Of a stretch of DNA of 64,000 bases, positions 7,940 through 16,582 are shown piece after piece. A program made the translations under genes and the position numbers. The DNA comes from Bog-532 sp963720945. Lineage in GTDB: Bacteria > Actinomycetota > Actinomycetes > Streptosporangiales > Streptosporangiaceae. Each line of letters begins with the position of its first letter. Position 1 is the first letter of the stretch. The DNA lies in NCBI GenBank assembly GCA_963720945.1, contig CAVRHH010000012.1, positions 1-64,000 on the forward strand. The letters run 5' to 3'. Under the pieces are notes generated by a model. That model searched no databases. It was given only the letters and a program-made list of their open reading frames with translations, and was not told the origin of the DNA.

Positions 7940-8271
7940 CCGGCGGCTGGATCACGCGGGCCGACCGCTCCCGCTGGCAGCGGATGGCCGCCGTCGAGCT
8001 GGCGGCCATCCTGAAGGCGCACCCGGATCTTCCGGTGATCGCGTGGACCGTCACCGCGTCCGGCGGTGCCCTGTCCGGCCAGGTCCTCGCTCCCGCCGCG
8101 GGCAGGCGCGGACTATTCGGGGAATGGCGGCGGGCACTGGGACTGGACGAGGTCACCGAGACCCCGTCCGGGAACGGGGCGCCTGTCTACCTGCACGCCC
8201 GCGGCGTCCGCAGCGGCGTCGCGGTCAGCGTCACCGCGACCGTCTTCGACGGCGGGGAGGACAGCCGGTGA
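7936..8271 (+). CDS. Extra 111-aa protein within the recombinase operon
   Basis: GTG at 7936 overlaps the tnpA stop, and its own stop overlaps the GTG of tnpB (GTGA at both joints), so the gene is fixed within the operon. The sequence has WQRMAAVELAAIL, HPDLPVIAWTV and YLHARGVRSGVAVSVTATVF. It resembles a small alpha/beta protein that I recall from many actinobacterial accessory regions, of unknown role. Classical Tn554 has no gene here. It could be a recombination accessory protein or a captured cargo gene kept for translational coupling. Confidence 0.7.
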   Translation: MTGGWITRADRSRWQRMAAVELAAILKAHPDLPVIAWTVTASGGALSGQVLAPAAGRRGLFGEWRRALGLDEVTETPSGNGAPVYLHARGVRSGVAVSVTATVFDGGEDSR

Positions 8272-10517
8272 CCGGCCCGGAGGCCGCGGATGGCGGGCAG
8301 CACCGGATTCCTGCCGGCCTGCTGGAAAAGCTGATGGCCGCGGTGCGCCCGGAGTTCCGTGCCGGCGTGGTGGTCTTCGATCCCGCTGACCCGGTGTTCG
8401 GCGGCGATGCCTGCCGCGTCCCGCAGTGCGGCCGGCCAGCCCGGACGGTCGGCATGTGCCATGGCCACCACCACCGGTGGGCTCACGCCGGGCGTCCCGA
8501 TCCCGGCGCGTTCGCCGTGTCGGAGGATGCGGCCGGGCCTTGGTTCGGGCATGCGCCGCTGGCCGGCTGCAAGGTCCCGGGCTGCGGGTTCGGGACGGCA
8601 CGCCGCCGGCTCTGCCCCCGGCACCTGCGCGCATGGCAACGGGCCGGGGAACCGGGCGAGGACGGCGGATGGCTCGCCGGGCTGCCGCCCGTCGTCCCCG
8701 ATACCGGGCAGGGAACCTGCCGGATCAGCTACTGCCAGCTGTGGGCGCACCCAGGGGCCGCCTTGTGCTACTCCCACCACCGGCGGCGGAAGAACCTCGG
8801 CTGCCCGGACCTGGAGGAATTCGCCGCCGGTTACGATCAGCCCGCCGGCGGCCGGGAACAGGCCGACCTGACCGCGCTGCCCGACCGGCTGCGGCTGGAA
8901 GTCCAGTACGCCCTGCAGTGCCGGCACGACGACAACATGATCAGGACCAAGCCCACCACCGTCCGGTCCATAGCCGGCTGGCTCGCCGGCAGCGGGGAGG
9001 CCTCGCTGCTCGGCCGCAGCGAGCAGGACTGGCGGGCCGCCTGCCCGCTTCATGCCGCGAGCAGCAAGCACCCGGTCGCGCTGCTGATCTACGCGCACCG
9101 CAAGGTCACCGCCCTCGCCGAGGGCGCCGGCTGGGACAACGAGTACCCCCGCGACACCTGGCACATGCGCCGCCTTGGCATCGTCTCCCGGTGCGCCACC
9201 CTGCAGTTCGCCGGCATCAGCCAGCAGTGGCTCAAGGACCTGGCCAAACGGTGGACGCGATGGCGGCTGAGCACCGGCCTGGAGGCGCAGACCTGCTACC
9301 GCGGCGTCCGGGCGCTCACCCGGCTCTCGGGGTTCCTCGCCGCCGCGGGCGTCGCCGGCGCCGGCGGCTTCAGCCGGGACGTGCTCGAGCGCTACCTCGC
9401 GGACCTGGCCGCGGCGATGGCCGGCAAGAGAGACCACCGCGACCACGTCGGCCAGGTCGCCACGCTCCTGCGCGACGTCCGCCGCCACCAGTGGAACGCC
9501 TCGCTGCCCGCGTCCGCGGTGATCTTCCCCGAGGACTACCCCCGCCCCGGCCGCCGGCTCCCGCGGGCCCTCGCCGGGCACGTCATGGCCCAGGTTGAGG
9601 ACCCCGCCAGCCTGGCCCGGCAGGACAACCCGGCCTACCGGCTGATCACCTTGATCCTGATCCGCTGCGGGCTGCGGATAACCGACGCCACCGCGATCCC
9701 GTCCGGCTGCACCGTCCGCGACGCCGACGGCGCGCCCTACCTCCGCTACTACAACCGGAAAATGAAACGCGAGGCCCTCGTCCCCATCGACGAGGAACTG
9801 GAAGCGCTCATCACCCGGCAGCGGGAACGCAACCGGGAACGGCACCCGGACGGGACCCCGGTCCTGTTCCCGCGGCCCACGGCCAACATCGACGGGACCC
9901 GCCCGATCGACTCCAGCACCTACCGGGACGGGCTCTACCGGTGGCTGGAAGACTGCGACATCCGCGACGAGCACGGCGAACCTGTCCGCCTGACTCCCCA
10001 TCAATGGCGTCACACGCTGGGCACGGTCCTGATCAACCGCGACGTCCCCCAGCACGTCGTGCAGAAAATACTCGACCACGATTCCGCTGAAATGACCGCC
10101 CACTATGCCCGTCTGTCGGATAAGACCGTCCGCGAGCACTGGGAGAGGGCCCGCAAGGTCAACGCCGAGGGCCAGCCCGTGCAGGTCCGGGCCGACGGGC
10201 CGCTCGGTGAGGCCGCCTGGGCGAAACAGCGGCTGTCCCGGGCCACCCAGGCACTGCCGAACGGCTACTGCGAGCTTCCCATGGTGCGCACCTGCCCGCA
10301 TGCAAATTCGTGCCTGACATGCCCGATGTTCGTGACCACGGCGGAGTTCCTCCCGCAGCATCATGCCCAGCGGCAGCAGACCCTGCAGATCATCACCGCC
10401 GCCGAAGCCGCGGGCCAGGCCCGCGTCGCCGAGATGAACCGGCAGGTCGCCGGCAACCTCGACAAGATCATCACCGCCATCCAAGCCAGCGGGGAGGCGG
10501 CGGCCGGTGCGTCCTGA
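8268..10517 (+). CDS. tnpB: Large tyrosine recombinase, TnpB of Tn554-like element
   Basis: A 749-aa protein, longer than Tn554 TnpB (about 630). The first 190 residues hold three Cys-x4-Cys...Cys-x2-His modules (CRVPQCGRPARTVGMCHGHH, then CKVPGCGFG...LCPRH, then CRISYCQLW...LCYSH), probably zinc fingers. The catalytic domain has R470 (CGLRITD), H578 and R581 (HQWRHTLGT) and Y613 (TAHYARL). A C-terminal Cys-rich segment (CPHANSCLTCPMF) and a basic coiled region follow, as in other TnpB/TnpR-type recombinases. The start GTG overlaps the previous stop. A long antisense frame over this gene is a shadow. Confidence 0.87.
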   Translation: MTGPEAADGGQHRIPAGLLEKLMAAVRPEFRAGVVVFDPADPVFGGDACRVPQCGRPARTVGMCHGHHHRWAHAGRPDPGAFAVSEDAAGPWFGHAPLAGCKVPGCGFGTARRRLCPRHLRAWQRAGEPGEDGGWLAGLPPVVPDTGQGTCRISYCQLWAHPGAALCYSHHRRRKNLGCPDLEEFAAGYDQPAGGREQADLTALPDRLRLEVQYALQCRHDDNMIRTKPTTVRSIAGWLAGSGEASLLGRSEQDWRAACPLHAASSKHPVALLIYAHRKVTALAEGAGWDNEYPRDTWHMRRLGIVSRCATLQFAGISQQWLKDLAKRWTRWRLSTGLEAQTCYRGVRALTRLSGFLAAAGVAGAGGFSRDVLERYLADLAAAMAGKRDHRDHVGQVATLLRDVRRHQWNASLPASAVIFPEDYPRPGRRLPRALAGHVMAQVEDPASLARQDNPAYRLITLILIRCGLRITDATAIPSGCTVRDADGAPYLRYYNRKMKREALVPIDEELEALITRQRERNRERHPDGTPVLFPRPTANIDGTRPIDSSTYRDGLYRWLEDCDIRDEHGEPVRLTPHQWRHTLGTVLINRDVPQHVVQKILDHDSAEMTAHYARLSDKTVREHWERARKVNAEGQPVQVRADGPLGEAAWAKQRLSRATQALPNGYCELPMVRTCPHANSCLTCPMFVTTAEFLPQHHAQRQQTLQIITAAEAAGQARVAEMNRQVAGNLDKIITAIQASGEAAAGAS

Positions 10518-10908
10518 CCCGCTCTCCGAGGCCGCCGCCCGGCGGCACGAGCTGACCCGGGCGAAGGCCATCCAGGCCCTGCACGAGCTCGACCGGGCCG
10601 GCACTCCCGTGACGTTCGCCGGCATCGCGCAGGCAGGGGGAATCTCACGGTCGTGGCTCTATACCCAGCCTGACATCAGCGACCAGATCCGCCGGCTGCG
10701 GAAAAACACAGATGGCGCCGGCCCCGCCGGCGCCATCCCGGCCGGCCAGCGGGCCAGCGACGCGTCGCTGCGCGCCAGGCTCACCGCCGCCCTCGACCGC
10801 AGCAAGCAGCTCGCCGACGAGAACGCCCGGCTCCGCCGCCAGCTCGCACGCGCACTCGGCGACCAGCGATCGGCACGGACCCGATCAGGTAACGATCCAG
10901 AACGGTGA
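10507..10908 (+). CDS. tnpC: TnpC-like accessory protein (DUF6262)
   Basis: A 133-aa protein starting at GTG 10507 inside the end of tnpB. It has AKAIQALHELDRAG, a helix-turn-helix-like ITFAGIAQAGGISRSWLY-type segment (VTFAGIAQAGGISRSWLYTQ), and a C-terminal coiled coil (SKQLADENARLRRQLARAL). Length and layout match Tn554 TnpC (about 125 aa), which affects transposition frequency and orientation. It probably binds DNA at the element ends or contacts TnpA/TnpB. Confidence 0.82.
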   Translation: MRPDPLSEAAARRHELTRAKAIQALHELDRAGTPVTFAGIAQAGGISRSWLYTQPDISDQIRRLRKNTDGAGPAGAIPAGQRASDASLRARLTAALDRSKQLADENARLRRQLARALGDQRSARTRSGNDPER

Positions 10909-11010
10909 AACAACCGGAATCAGGCCGCGAGCGCCCCGCCGGCGACACTGTCCACGACAGGACACCGCAGGTCACAGCCCCGGCTGACACGCAAGCTCAA
11001 GATAACCCGC

Positions 11011-11205
11011 GACCAGTGGACCGCGCTGCGCCGCGACACCCGCCGGTTCCTCACCGCGCAGACCCTGGACGAACTGGCCACCAGGATCAACGCCGATTAC
11101 GCGGCATCCCCGGTGCCGCGCGACTTTGACCCGCCCGGCACCGCAGACTACCCCGGCGCCCCCGGCGAGGACGACGCCCCGGACGAGGACGAGGACGAGG
11201 ACCGT
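11011..11205 (+). pseudogene. 3' part of the gene split by the transposon
   Basis: Directly after the right inverted repeat the frame reads DQWTALRRDTRRFLTAQ, DELATRINADYAASPVPRDF and then an acidic run of Asp-Glu repeats. It lacks a start and continues the 6639 gene. Beyond about 11205 the frame becomes Arg/Pro-rich and overlaps the next gene, so the true stop is unclear and may have been lost by another indel near 11200. Confidence 0.65.
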
Positions 11206-11692
11206 CACCGGCCTGGCCTATCCCGCCTCGCGGCCCGCCGTGGCCCGGCTGGCGCACATCCGCGCGGTGCTGGCCGCCCGGCTGTGGCTGGAATCCGGGC
11301 AGGTCTACCGGGACGGGCGGGCGTGGTGGCGCAGCGAACGCCGGATCCGCGCCGCGATCGGCGGCCGGGCCGGCCGCGTCCACATCCCCGACGCCGAAGT
11401 GCACTGGCCCTCCCTGGACGCCTCCCCCTACGCCGGGCAAATCTGGGCGATCGAAGCCGAACTGACGCCCAAGCCCCTGGCCCGCACGATCACGATCATG
11501 CGCGGCCTGCTGGCCCGCACCAGTGACTACGGCCCCGGTGAACCAGCCGGCCGCAGCGCCCGTTACGCACAGGTGGTGTACCTGACCACCCCGCCCGCCC
11601 GGCCCGTCGTGCTGCGCGCGGCGGCGGCGCTGCCCGAAACGCTGGCCGCCCGGATCGTGATCCGGGACCTGCCCGAAGGGGCCGCCCTGTGA
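11126..11692 (+). CDS. Conserved ICE-associated hypothetical protein
   Basis: From about residue 28 the frame reads like a genuine protein: PASRPAVARLAHIRAVLAA, LESGQVYRDGRAWWRSERR, WAIEAELTPKPLARTITIM and AARIVIRDLPEGAAL. The IEAELTPK segment faintly recalls replication-relaxation proteins of actinobacterial plasmids and ICEs, which is a weak resemblance. The nominal start is TTG 11126, overlapping the split gene; GTG 11240 is an alternative. Its last bases overlap the GTG of the FtsK-like gene, so the two are coupled. The order next to an FtsK/Tra gene suggests a role in element transfer or replication. Confidence 0.6.
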   Translation: MTRPAPQTTPAPPARTTPRTRTRTRTVTGLAYPASRPAVARLAHIRAVLAARLWLESGQVYRDGRAWWRSERRIRAAIGGRAGRVHIPDAEVHWPSLDASPYAGQIWAIEAELTPKPLARTITIMRGLLARTSDYGPGEPAGRSARYAQVVYLTTPPARPVVLRAAAALPETLAARIVIRDLPEGAAL

Positions 11693-13564
11693 GCATCTGG
11701 TCATGGCTGAAACTGACCGCCGCCTTGTGGCTGCTCCGCAAGGGCGTCAAGGCGTTCGGGTGGCTGCTGCTGGCCGCGCTCACGGTGACCGCCTGGCCGT
11801 TAACCCTCGTCGCCGCGTCCGGGTACCTGGCTGCGTGGCTGCGCGGCTGGCCACCGGCCCGGCTATGGCGGGCGGCTGCCTGGGCGCTGCCGATGACCGC
11901 CGTCTACGCCATCGGCCAGGCGTTGCGGCTGCGGGCCTGGCAGGCCGTGGCCCTCGCGCCCGTGAACGACTGGGGGCGTGCGTGGCGGCTGCTGGCCGCC
12001 GGGTCGATGCTGCGCACCGGGCTGCTCGTCGCGCCGGTCGCGGTCCCGGCCGGGCTCGCCGTCGCCGCCGCGTTGTGGGCGTGGCGGATCTACGCGATCA
12101 CCACCGGCCTGGCCGGGCAGACCGCCTCCGCCCCGATCACCTTCGATACCCGGCAATGGCGGCGTCAGGTCCGGGCCGCGCGTGGCCGGGCCGCCGCGCC
12201 CGGCACCGTGCCGCTGCTGGGCCGGGGCGGCCTGGTGGTGATCGGGCCGGTCATCCGCGCCATCCGGCACCGCTGGCGGCCGGTCCTGGCCGTCCCCTAC
12301 CGGTCCTTCGGCCGGCGCGGTCATCATCGGCTCCTCCGGGTCGGGGAAAACCAACCTGATGATGCGGCTGTGGGCCGGCTGGTACGCCGCCGCCCGCACC
12401 GCATATGCGCGCCGGGAAGGGGACCGGCCGCTCCTGGTGATCCTGGATTGCAAAGGCGGCCCCGACGCCCGCGTCAAAGCAGAACGCACCCGCCGCCTCC
12501 TGCACGGCGTCGGTGCGCGCCGGGTCGCGATCTGGCCCGATGAGGCGAGGCTGTGCCTGTGGGACCTGCCGCCCCGTGATCTGGGCGTGCTGCTGTTGCA
12601 GATGATCGAAACCGGGGACGGGGCCGCCGCCTACTACACCGACATCATGCAGGCCGTGGTCAACCTCGCGCTGGCCGCCCCCGGCGGCCCACCCGCCAAC
12701 GCGGCCAGCTTCCTGGACCGCCTCGACGTGGCCTGGCTGGAAACCGCCTACGGAGACGGGCTGCACGGCGCTGCCCTGACCCGCATCCGCGCCGCCAAAC
12801 CCCACATCGGCGACATCCAGCTCCGCTACGCCACCCTGCTGGGCCGGCTCGGGCCAGCGCTGGACGGCCCCGGCACCCTGGCCGGGGCCGATGCCTGGTA
12901 CTGCATCCTGGAAGGCACCCGCGAGGCATCCGTGGCCGAAGCCCAGGCCATGGCGCTGACCGAACTGGTCGCGCACGCCGCCACCATCGCCGGCACCGAG
13001 CGGCGGGCGATGCTGCTGGCCGCCGACGACTACAGCGCCGTGTCCCGCCGGGTACCGGTCTCCAACCTGTACGAGCGCGGCCGGTCTCTTGGGCTGGGGG
13101 TGCAGGTCTCCGCGCAATCCTGGCAAGGGCTCGGCCGCGATGACGACGAGCGGTACCGGATCGCCGCCACCGCCGACGGCGGCATCTGGCTGATGGCCAC
13201 CGCCTACCCCGAACCGGTCGTGCAACTCGCCGGGACACGGCGGGTGCTGGAGTCCGCGCACAAGCTGATCGGCGCGACCTGGGGCGAGGAAGGCACCACC
13301 CGCACCCAGCACGCCTGGATCGCCGACCCCGACCTGATCCGCACCCTCGATACCGGCCAGGCGTGTTACATCCACCGGGGCGGGGCGACGTTCGTGCAGG
13401 TCGCCCGGCCGAAACCGTCCCCGCTGAGCCTCCCCGCGGGCAGGTCACCGTCCGTCATCATCCCGCCGCCCGCCCCACCCGGCGACGAGCAGTCCCCGTC
13501 CCCGGGGCCGGGAGCCGGGCGGGGGAGCCTGGACGACGTCCTCGGCCCGGGAGCGCCCGCGTGA
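11689..13564 (+). pseudogene. FtsK/Tra-like DNA translocase, frameshifted before Walker A
   Basis: The first part (GTG 11689 to about 12315) has three to four membrane segments (for example LLLAALTVTAWPLTLVAASG) and ends VLAVPYRSFG. The second part, in another frame, opens with GAVIIGSSGSGKTNLMMRLW, a clear Walker A motif, and continues with VILDCKGGPDARVKAERTRR, a Walker B-like LLAADDYSAV and the sensor region WLMATAYPEPVVQLAG. Between them C at 12316 is one base too many (or two are missing). Intact relatives are hexameric ATPases that move double-stranded DNA between mycelial cells in ICE or plasmid transfer. Here transfer is probably lost unless the indel is an error. Confidence 0.8.
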
Positions 13565-14034
13565 ACCCGTTCACCGTCCTGGGCCTGCCCACCGACCCGG
13601 GCCTGACCGATGAGCAGGTCCGGGCCGCCTGGCGGGCCATCGCCGCCGCCACCCACCCCGACCGCCCGGACGGCGGCAACATAGAGCGGTACACCGCCGC
13701 CGCCACCGCCTACGCCCAGCTCCGCACCCCATGGGGACGATCCGAGGCATACGCCGACCTGGCCACCGATCAGCCGTACGTTCCTGCCCCGGCCGCGTCG
13801 CTGCCCGTCTCACCCGGTGCCGGGATGGTCCGCGCGGCCCGGCTGGTCCCGGCCCGCATCCGGCACGGGCGGCCCTGGCATCTGCTGGCCCGCGCCCTGG
13901 CCGCCGCCCTCGCGTCGCTGATCGTGATCGGCCTGCTGCCGGGACAGCCATCCGGCCCGGCCATCATCACGGGCCTGATCACCTGGTTCGGCTTCACCGC
14001 ACGCGGGGACCTGGCCCCGCCCCCGGGACGGTAA
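13561..14034 (+). CDS. J-domain membrane protein
   Basis: A 157-aa protein starting at the GTG that overlaps the FtsK-like stop (GTGA). Residues 1-60 form a DnaJ-like J domain: NPFTVLGLPTDPGLTDEQVR, then AAWRAIAAATHPDRPDGG, which carries the diagnostic HPD tripeptide. A Pro/Ala linker leads to two hydrophobic helices (LLARALAAALASLIVIGLLP and AIITGLITWFGF). It should recruit DnaK/Hsp70 at the membrane, next to the Tra-like ATPase encoded just upstream. Membrane J-proteins beside FtsK genes recur in actinobacterial ICEs; their exact task is unknown. Confidence 0.75.
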   Translation: MNPFTVLGLPTDPGLTDEQVRAAWRAIAAATHPDRPDGGNIERYTAAATAYAQLRTPWGRSEAYADLATDQPYVPAPAASLPVSPGAGMVRAARLVPARIRHGRPWHLLARALAAALASLIVIGLLPGQPSGPAIITGLITWFGFTARGDLAPPPGR

Positions 14035-14296
14035 GGAGGTGCCCCGGGTGCGCGGCGGGAGATTTTTTAGCCACCTCCCGGCTCCGGGCATCGCGCGGGG
14101 AACCCCTGCGGCAGGCCCCGCCGGACAGATCGCGGGCAGCGGCAAGGCTGCCCGGCCCGCCCCGGCCAGCGTAGGGCCTCCCGCCCCCCACGCGACACCC
14201 TCCACCGGCAGGACACCGGCCAAACAATCACCCCCCGCTCCCGCCGCACCAGCAGCAAAGCGGCCGCGTCCACGACCGCAGGAAAGGACCATCGGA

Positions 14297-14443
14297 ATGA
14301 CCGGTAATTCTGCGCCGCACCAGGAAAAGAAAGGCAGAAGATGGCCTCTGACTAGGCAGGACAGGACCCGGGAAAGGCAGAAAAACAGGCCGTTAATTCA
14401 CCGGCCACCATTCCCGGGCCGGACATTATCGCGTATAATCTGA
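14297..14443 (+). CDS. Small basic ORF (48 aa)
   Basis: ATG at 14297 follows GGAAAGGACC at a workable distance. The peptide is strongly basic (KKGRRWPLTRQDRTRERQ). Codon use is less GC-biased than in neighbours, which argues either for a recently acquired gene or for non-coding DNA. It sits between the J-domain gene and the 43-aa ORF before the integrase. Confidence 0.3.
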   Translation: MTGNSAPHQEKKGRRWPLTRQDRTRERQKNRPLIHRPPFPGRTLSRII

Positions 14444-14466
14444 AGAAAGGGGAAAGGCCGGGCGGG

Positions 14467-14598
14467 ATGAAAGTCCGGTACAAGATAAAGATAGAGACCG
14501 GGCGGAAAGCCAGGGAACTGGACGAGCGCCAGGCCGACGTGATCAGGGAACTACTGGAGTGGGCCCGCCGGCACCGGGCCCGCCACGGCAGGCCGTAA
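14467..14598 (+). CDS. 43-aa protein upstream of serine integrase
   Basis: ATG at 14467 is preceded by GGAAAGGCCGGGCGGG. The chain reads MKVRYKIKIETGRKARELDE then RQADVIRELLEWARRHRARH, a beta strand followed by a long amphipathic helix, and looks like a real folded peptide. I recall similar small proteins just before serine integrases in actinobacterial elements. Position suggests a helper such as a recombination directionality factor, but no sequence evidence shows it. Confidence 0.5.
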   Translation: MKVRYKIKIETGRKARELDERQADVIRELLEWARRHRARHGRP

Positions 14599-14626
14599 CA
14601 GGCCGGGACGTAAGGAAGGCACACAG

Positions 14627-16582
14627 ATGACCGCGACGCTGGCAGACATCCCCCAGGCCCTGGCCGCGACCGCCGGGCCGTCCGAAGTGGTGCCCGTGGC
14701 GTTCCTGGGCCGCACCTCCAACGAGCGGCTCCAGGACCCGATCGCATCCATGCGCCGCCAGGTCCGCAACGCCCGCGCGTGGCTGCCCAAGGGCTGCCAA
14801 ATCACCGCCTACTACTGGGACGTGGAATCGGGCGGCAATGACCTGGAAGACCGGGGCCGCTCCGGCGCCTGGCAGGTCGCCGCCGCCGCCGGGATCCCCC
14901 GCGACGGCGGCATCGCTGATCTGCTGAACGAGGCGAAATCCCCCACCCCCGATTTCGCGTTCGTGGTGTGTGAGGACATCGAGCGCTCCGCCCGGGACAC
15001 CTACAACTCCCTCAAGCTGGAACGGGAGTTGCAGGATCAGGGGATCCCGCTGTTCGCCACCGATGAGCCGTTCCAGGTCGAGGGGATCAACGCGACCGCC
15101 ATTCTGGTGCGCCGGGTCAAGCAAGGCGTGGCCGAATGGTACCGGCTCCAGCTCAAAGGCAAAGTGTGGGACGGGCTGAAAGAACATTCCCTGGCCGGGT
15201 GGAACCTCGGCAAAGTCCCGGTCGGTTACCTCGGGGAAAAGCACCCGCACCCGAACCCGGTCAAGGCCGCCGAGGGGCGCACCAAGACCCGCCTGACCGA
15301 AGACCCGGTGTACGGGCCGGTCATAGGCCAGATCTACGCCTGGCGGGCCGGCAAGCATCTGGGCAAGCCGACCATCCGGGCGCGGCTGGCCGCCGACCCC
15401 GGCCTGTACCCGCCGCCCGGCCCGGCCGGCTGGTCGCTGGCCCTGGTCGATGAGATCCTGTCCAACCCCAAGTACACCGGGTACCAGGTGATGGGCCGGC
15501 AGCGCCGCAAAGGCGGCAAAAAGGTGTGGATGCCAGCCAGTGAATGGATCTGGTCTGCGGAGCCCACCCACACCGCCCTGGTGGACAAGGCCACCTGGGA
15601 CGCCGCCCAGCGGATGGGACGCCGGCACGGCAACGTCCGCGACCCCGAGATGCCCACCCGGCGGGCCGGCCGCCGCTACAAGCTCCGCTCCCGCCTGTAC
15701 TGCGCCATCTGCCACCGGCGGATGAGCGGGCAGGCCCGGGGCCGCAACGGCCATCTGGCCTACTACCGGTGCCCGCACGACCCCGGCGTGCCCCGCCACT
15801 ACGCCGCCTACCCCGATCACCGCACCGTGACCATCCGTGAAGATATCATGACGGCCGCCCTCGCCCGGTTCTTCACCGAACGGGTGTTCGGGCCGGACCG
15901 GGCCGCCATGCTCGCCACCCAGCTGCCCGCCAGCGCCGCCGGCCAGGCCGAGCGCCGCGACAAGCAAGCCGCCGCGATCCGCCGCAAGCTCGCCCAGATC
16001 GGCACCGCCGAAACCGCCCTGATCACCGAACTGGAAACCCCCGCCGACCCCGGCGACCCCGCCGCCCAGGCCCTCCGCCAGCGGATCCGCGCCCGCTTCA
16101 CCGAACTGTACGGCCAGCGCACCACCCTGGAAACCGAACTCGCCGCCCTGGAAACAGTCCCCGCCGGGCCAGCCGCCGACCCCACCCTCCTGGACGAGCT
16201 ACCGCACCTGGGCGACGTCCTCACCGACGCACCGGCCGGCCTGACCGAACGGCTCCTGGACGCCTTCGACATCCATGCCGTCTACAACCGGGACAAACAC
16301 CAAGCCACCATCCACGCCACCATCACCGACGCCACCCCCCAAGCCATCCGCGACCTGCTCGCCGACCCCCGCGCCGACCACAACACGCCAGCATCAGACC
16401 CCGGGACCGCCCCCCAAGATCATGGTGGCCATTTGACCGGGCACACTGGGTCGTCCCCCCGGGCCAGCACTGCCGCGAGGGCGCGGAAGGCGCGGCCGCG
16501 GTGGCTGATCGCGTCCTTGGCCTCGGGGGCCATCTCGGCCGTGGTCAGGCTGGCCCCGTCGGGCAGGAAGATCGGGTCGTAG
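14627..16582 (+). CDS. int: Large serine recombinase (ICE integrase)
   Basis: A 651-aa integrase with AAGGAAGG upstream of ATG 14627. The N-terminal resolvase domain has the nucleophile S31 in FLGRTSNERL, then DVESGGNDLEDRGRSGAW and the FVVCEDIERSARDTYNSL helix. The recombinase domain follows (VKQGVAEWYRLQLKGKVWDG, GYLGEKHPHPNPV), then a zinc ribbon (C359, C362, C382) and a coiled coil near residues 440-480. It would integrate the element by a 2-bp staggered exchange at att sites. From about residue 599 the frame runs antisense into rdgB, so the last 50 residues are encoded by chromosomal DNA beyond the element end; the free-element form must end differently. Confidence 0.9.
   Translation: MTATLADIPQALAATAGPSEVVPVAFLGRTSNERLQDPIASMRRQVRNARAWLPKGCQITAYYWDVESGGNDLEDRGRSGAWQVAAAAGIPRDGGIADLLNEAKSPTPDFAFVVCEDIERSARDTYNSLKLERELQDQGIPLFATDEPFQVEGINATAILVRRVKQGVAEWYRLQLKGKVWDGLKEHSLAGWNLGKVPVGYLGEKHPHPNPVKAAEGRTKTRLTEDPVYGPVIGQIYAWRAGKHLGKPTIRARLAADPGLYPPPGPAGWSLALVDEILSNPKYTGYQVMGRQRRKGGKKVWMPASEWIWSAEPTHTALVDKATWDAAQRMGRRHGNVRDPEMPTRRAGRRYKLRSRLYCAICHRRMSGQARGRNGHLAYYRCPHDPGVPRHYAAYPDHRTVTIREDIMTAALARFFTERVFGPDRAAMLATQLPASAAGQAERRDKQAAAIRRKLAQIGTAETALITELETPADPGDPAAQALRQRIRARFTELYGQRTTLETELAALETVPAGPAADPTLLDELPHLGDVLTDAPAGLTERLLDAFDIHAVYNRDKHQATIHATITDATPQAIRDLLADPRADHNTPASDPGTAPQDHGGHLTGHTGSSPRASTAARARKARPRWLIASLASGAISAVVRLAPSGRKIGS
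16400..16445. other. Inferred att junction between ICE and rdgB
   Basis: The integrase frame crosses into the rdgB 3' end here, and the rdgB C terminus (GDDPVCPVKWPP) looks unlike the usual family ending, so the integration site should lie near the rdgB stop at 16420-16422. The core cannot be fixed because I found no second copy in the window; the other end of the element probably lies to the left of base 1 or was deleted. Confidence 0.45.

Larger units (their letters stand above)
6716..11010 (+). mobile_element. Tn554-like tyrosine-recombinase transposon, about 4.3 kb
   Basis: Four overlapping genes (tnpA, a 111-aa gene, tnpB, tnpC) occupy nearly the whole element, the Tn554 layout plus one extra gene. 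A 10-bp inverted repeat marks the ends: CGGGTTATCT at 6714-6723 and its complement AGATAACCCG at 11000-11009. GGTTATCTC recurs at 6795-6803 just before tnpA, a possible accessory recombinase site. The insertion splits a small gene, and removal of the element restores its frame with no sign of target duplication, as expected for tyrosine-recombinase transposons. The exact end bases are uncertain by a few positions. Confidence 0.8.

Noticed and set aside
8187..10625. 812-aa open frame on the minus strand over tnpB
   Set aside because: It is the antisense shadow of a gene with all tyrosine-recombinase residues. Its composition is Gly/Ala/Arg-rich with no domain.
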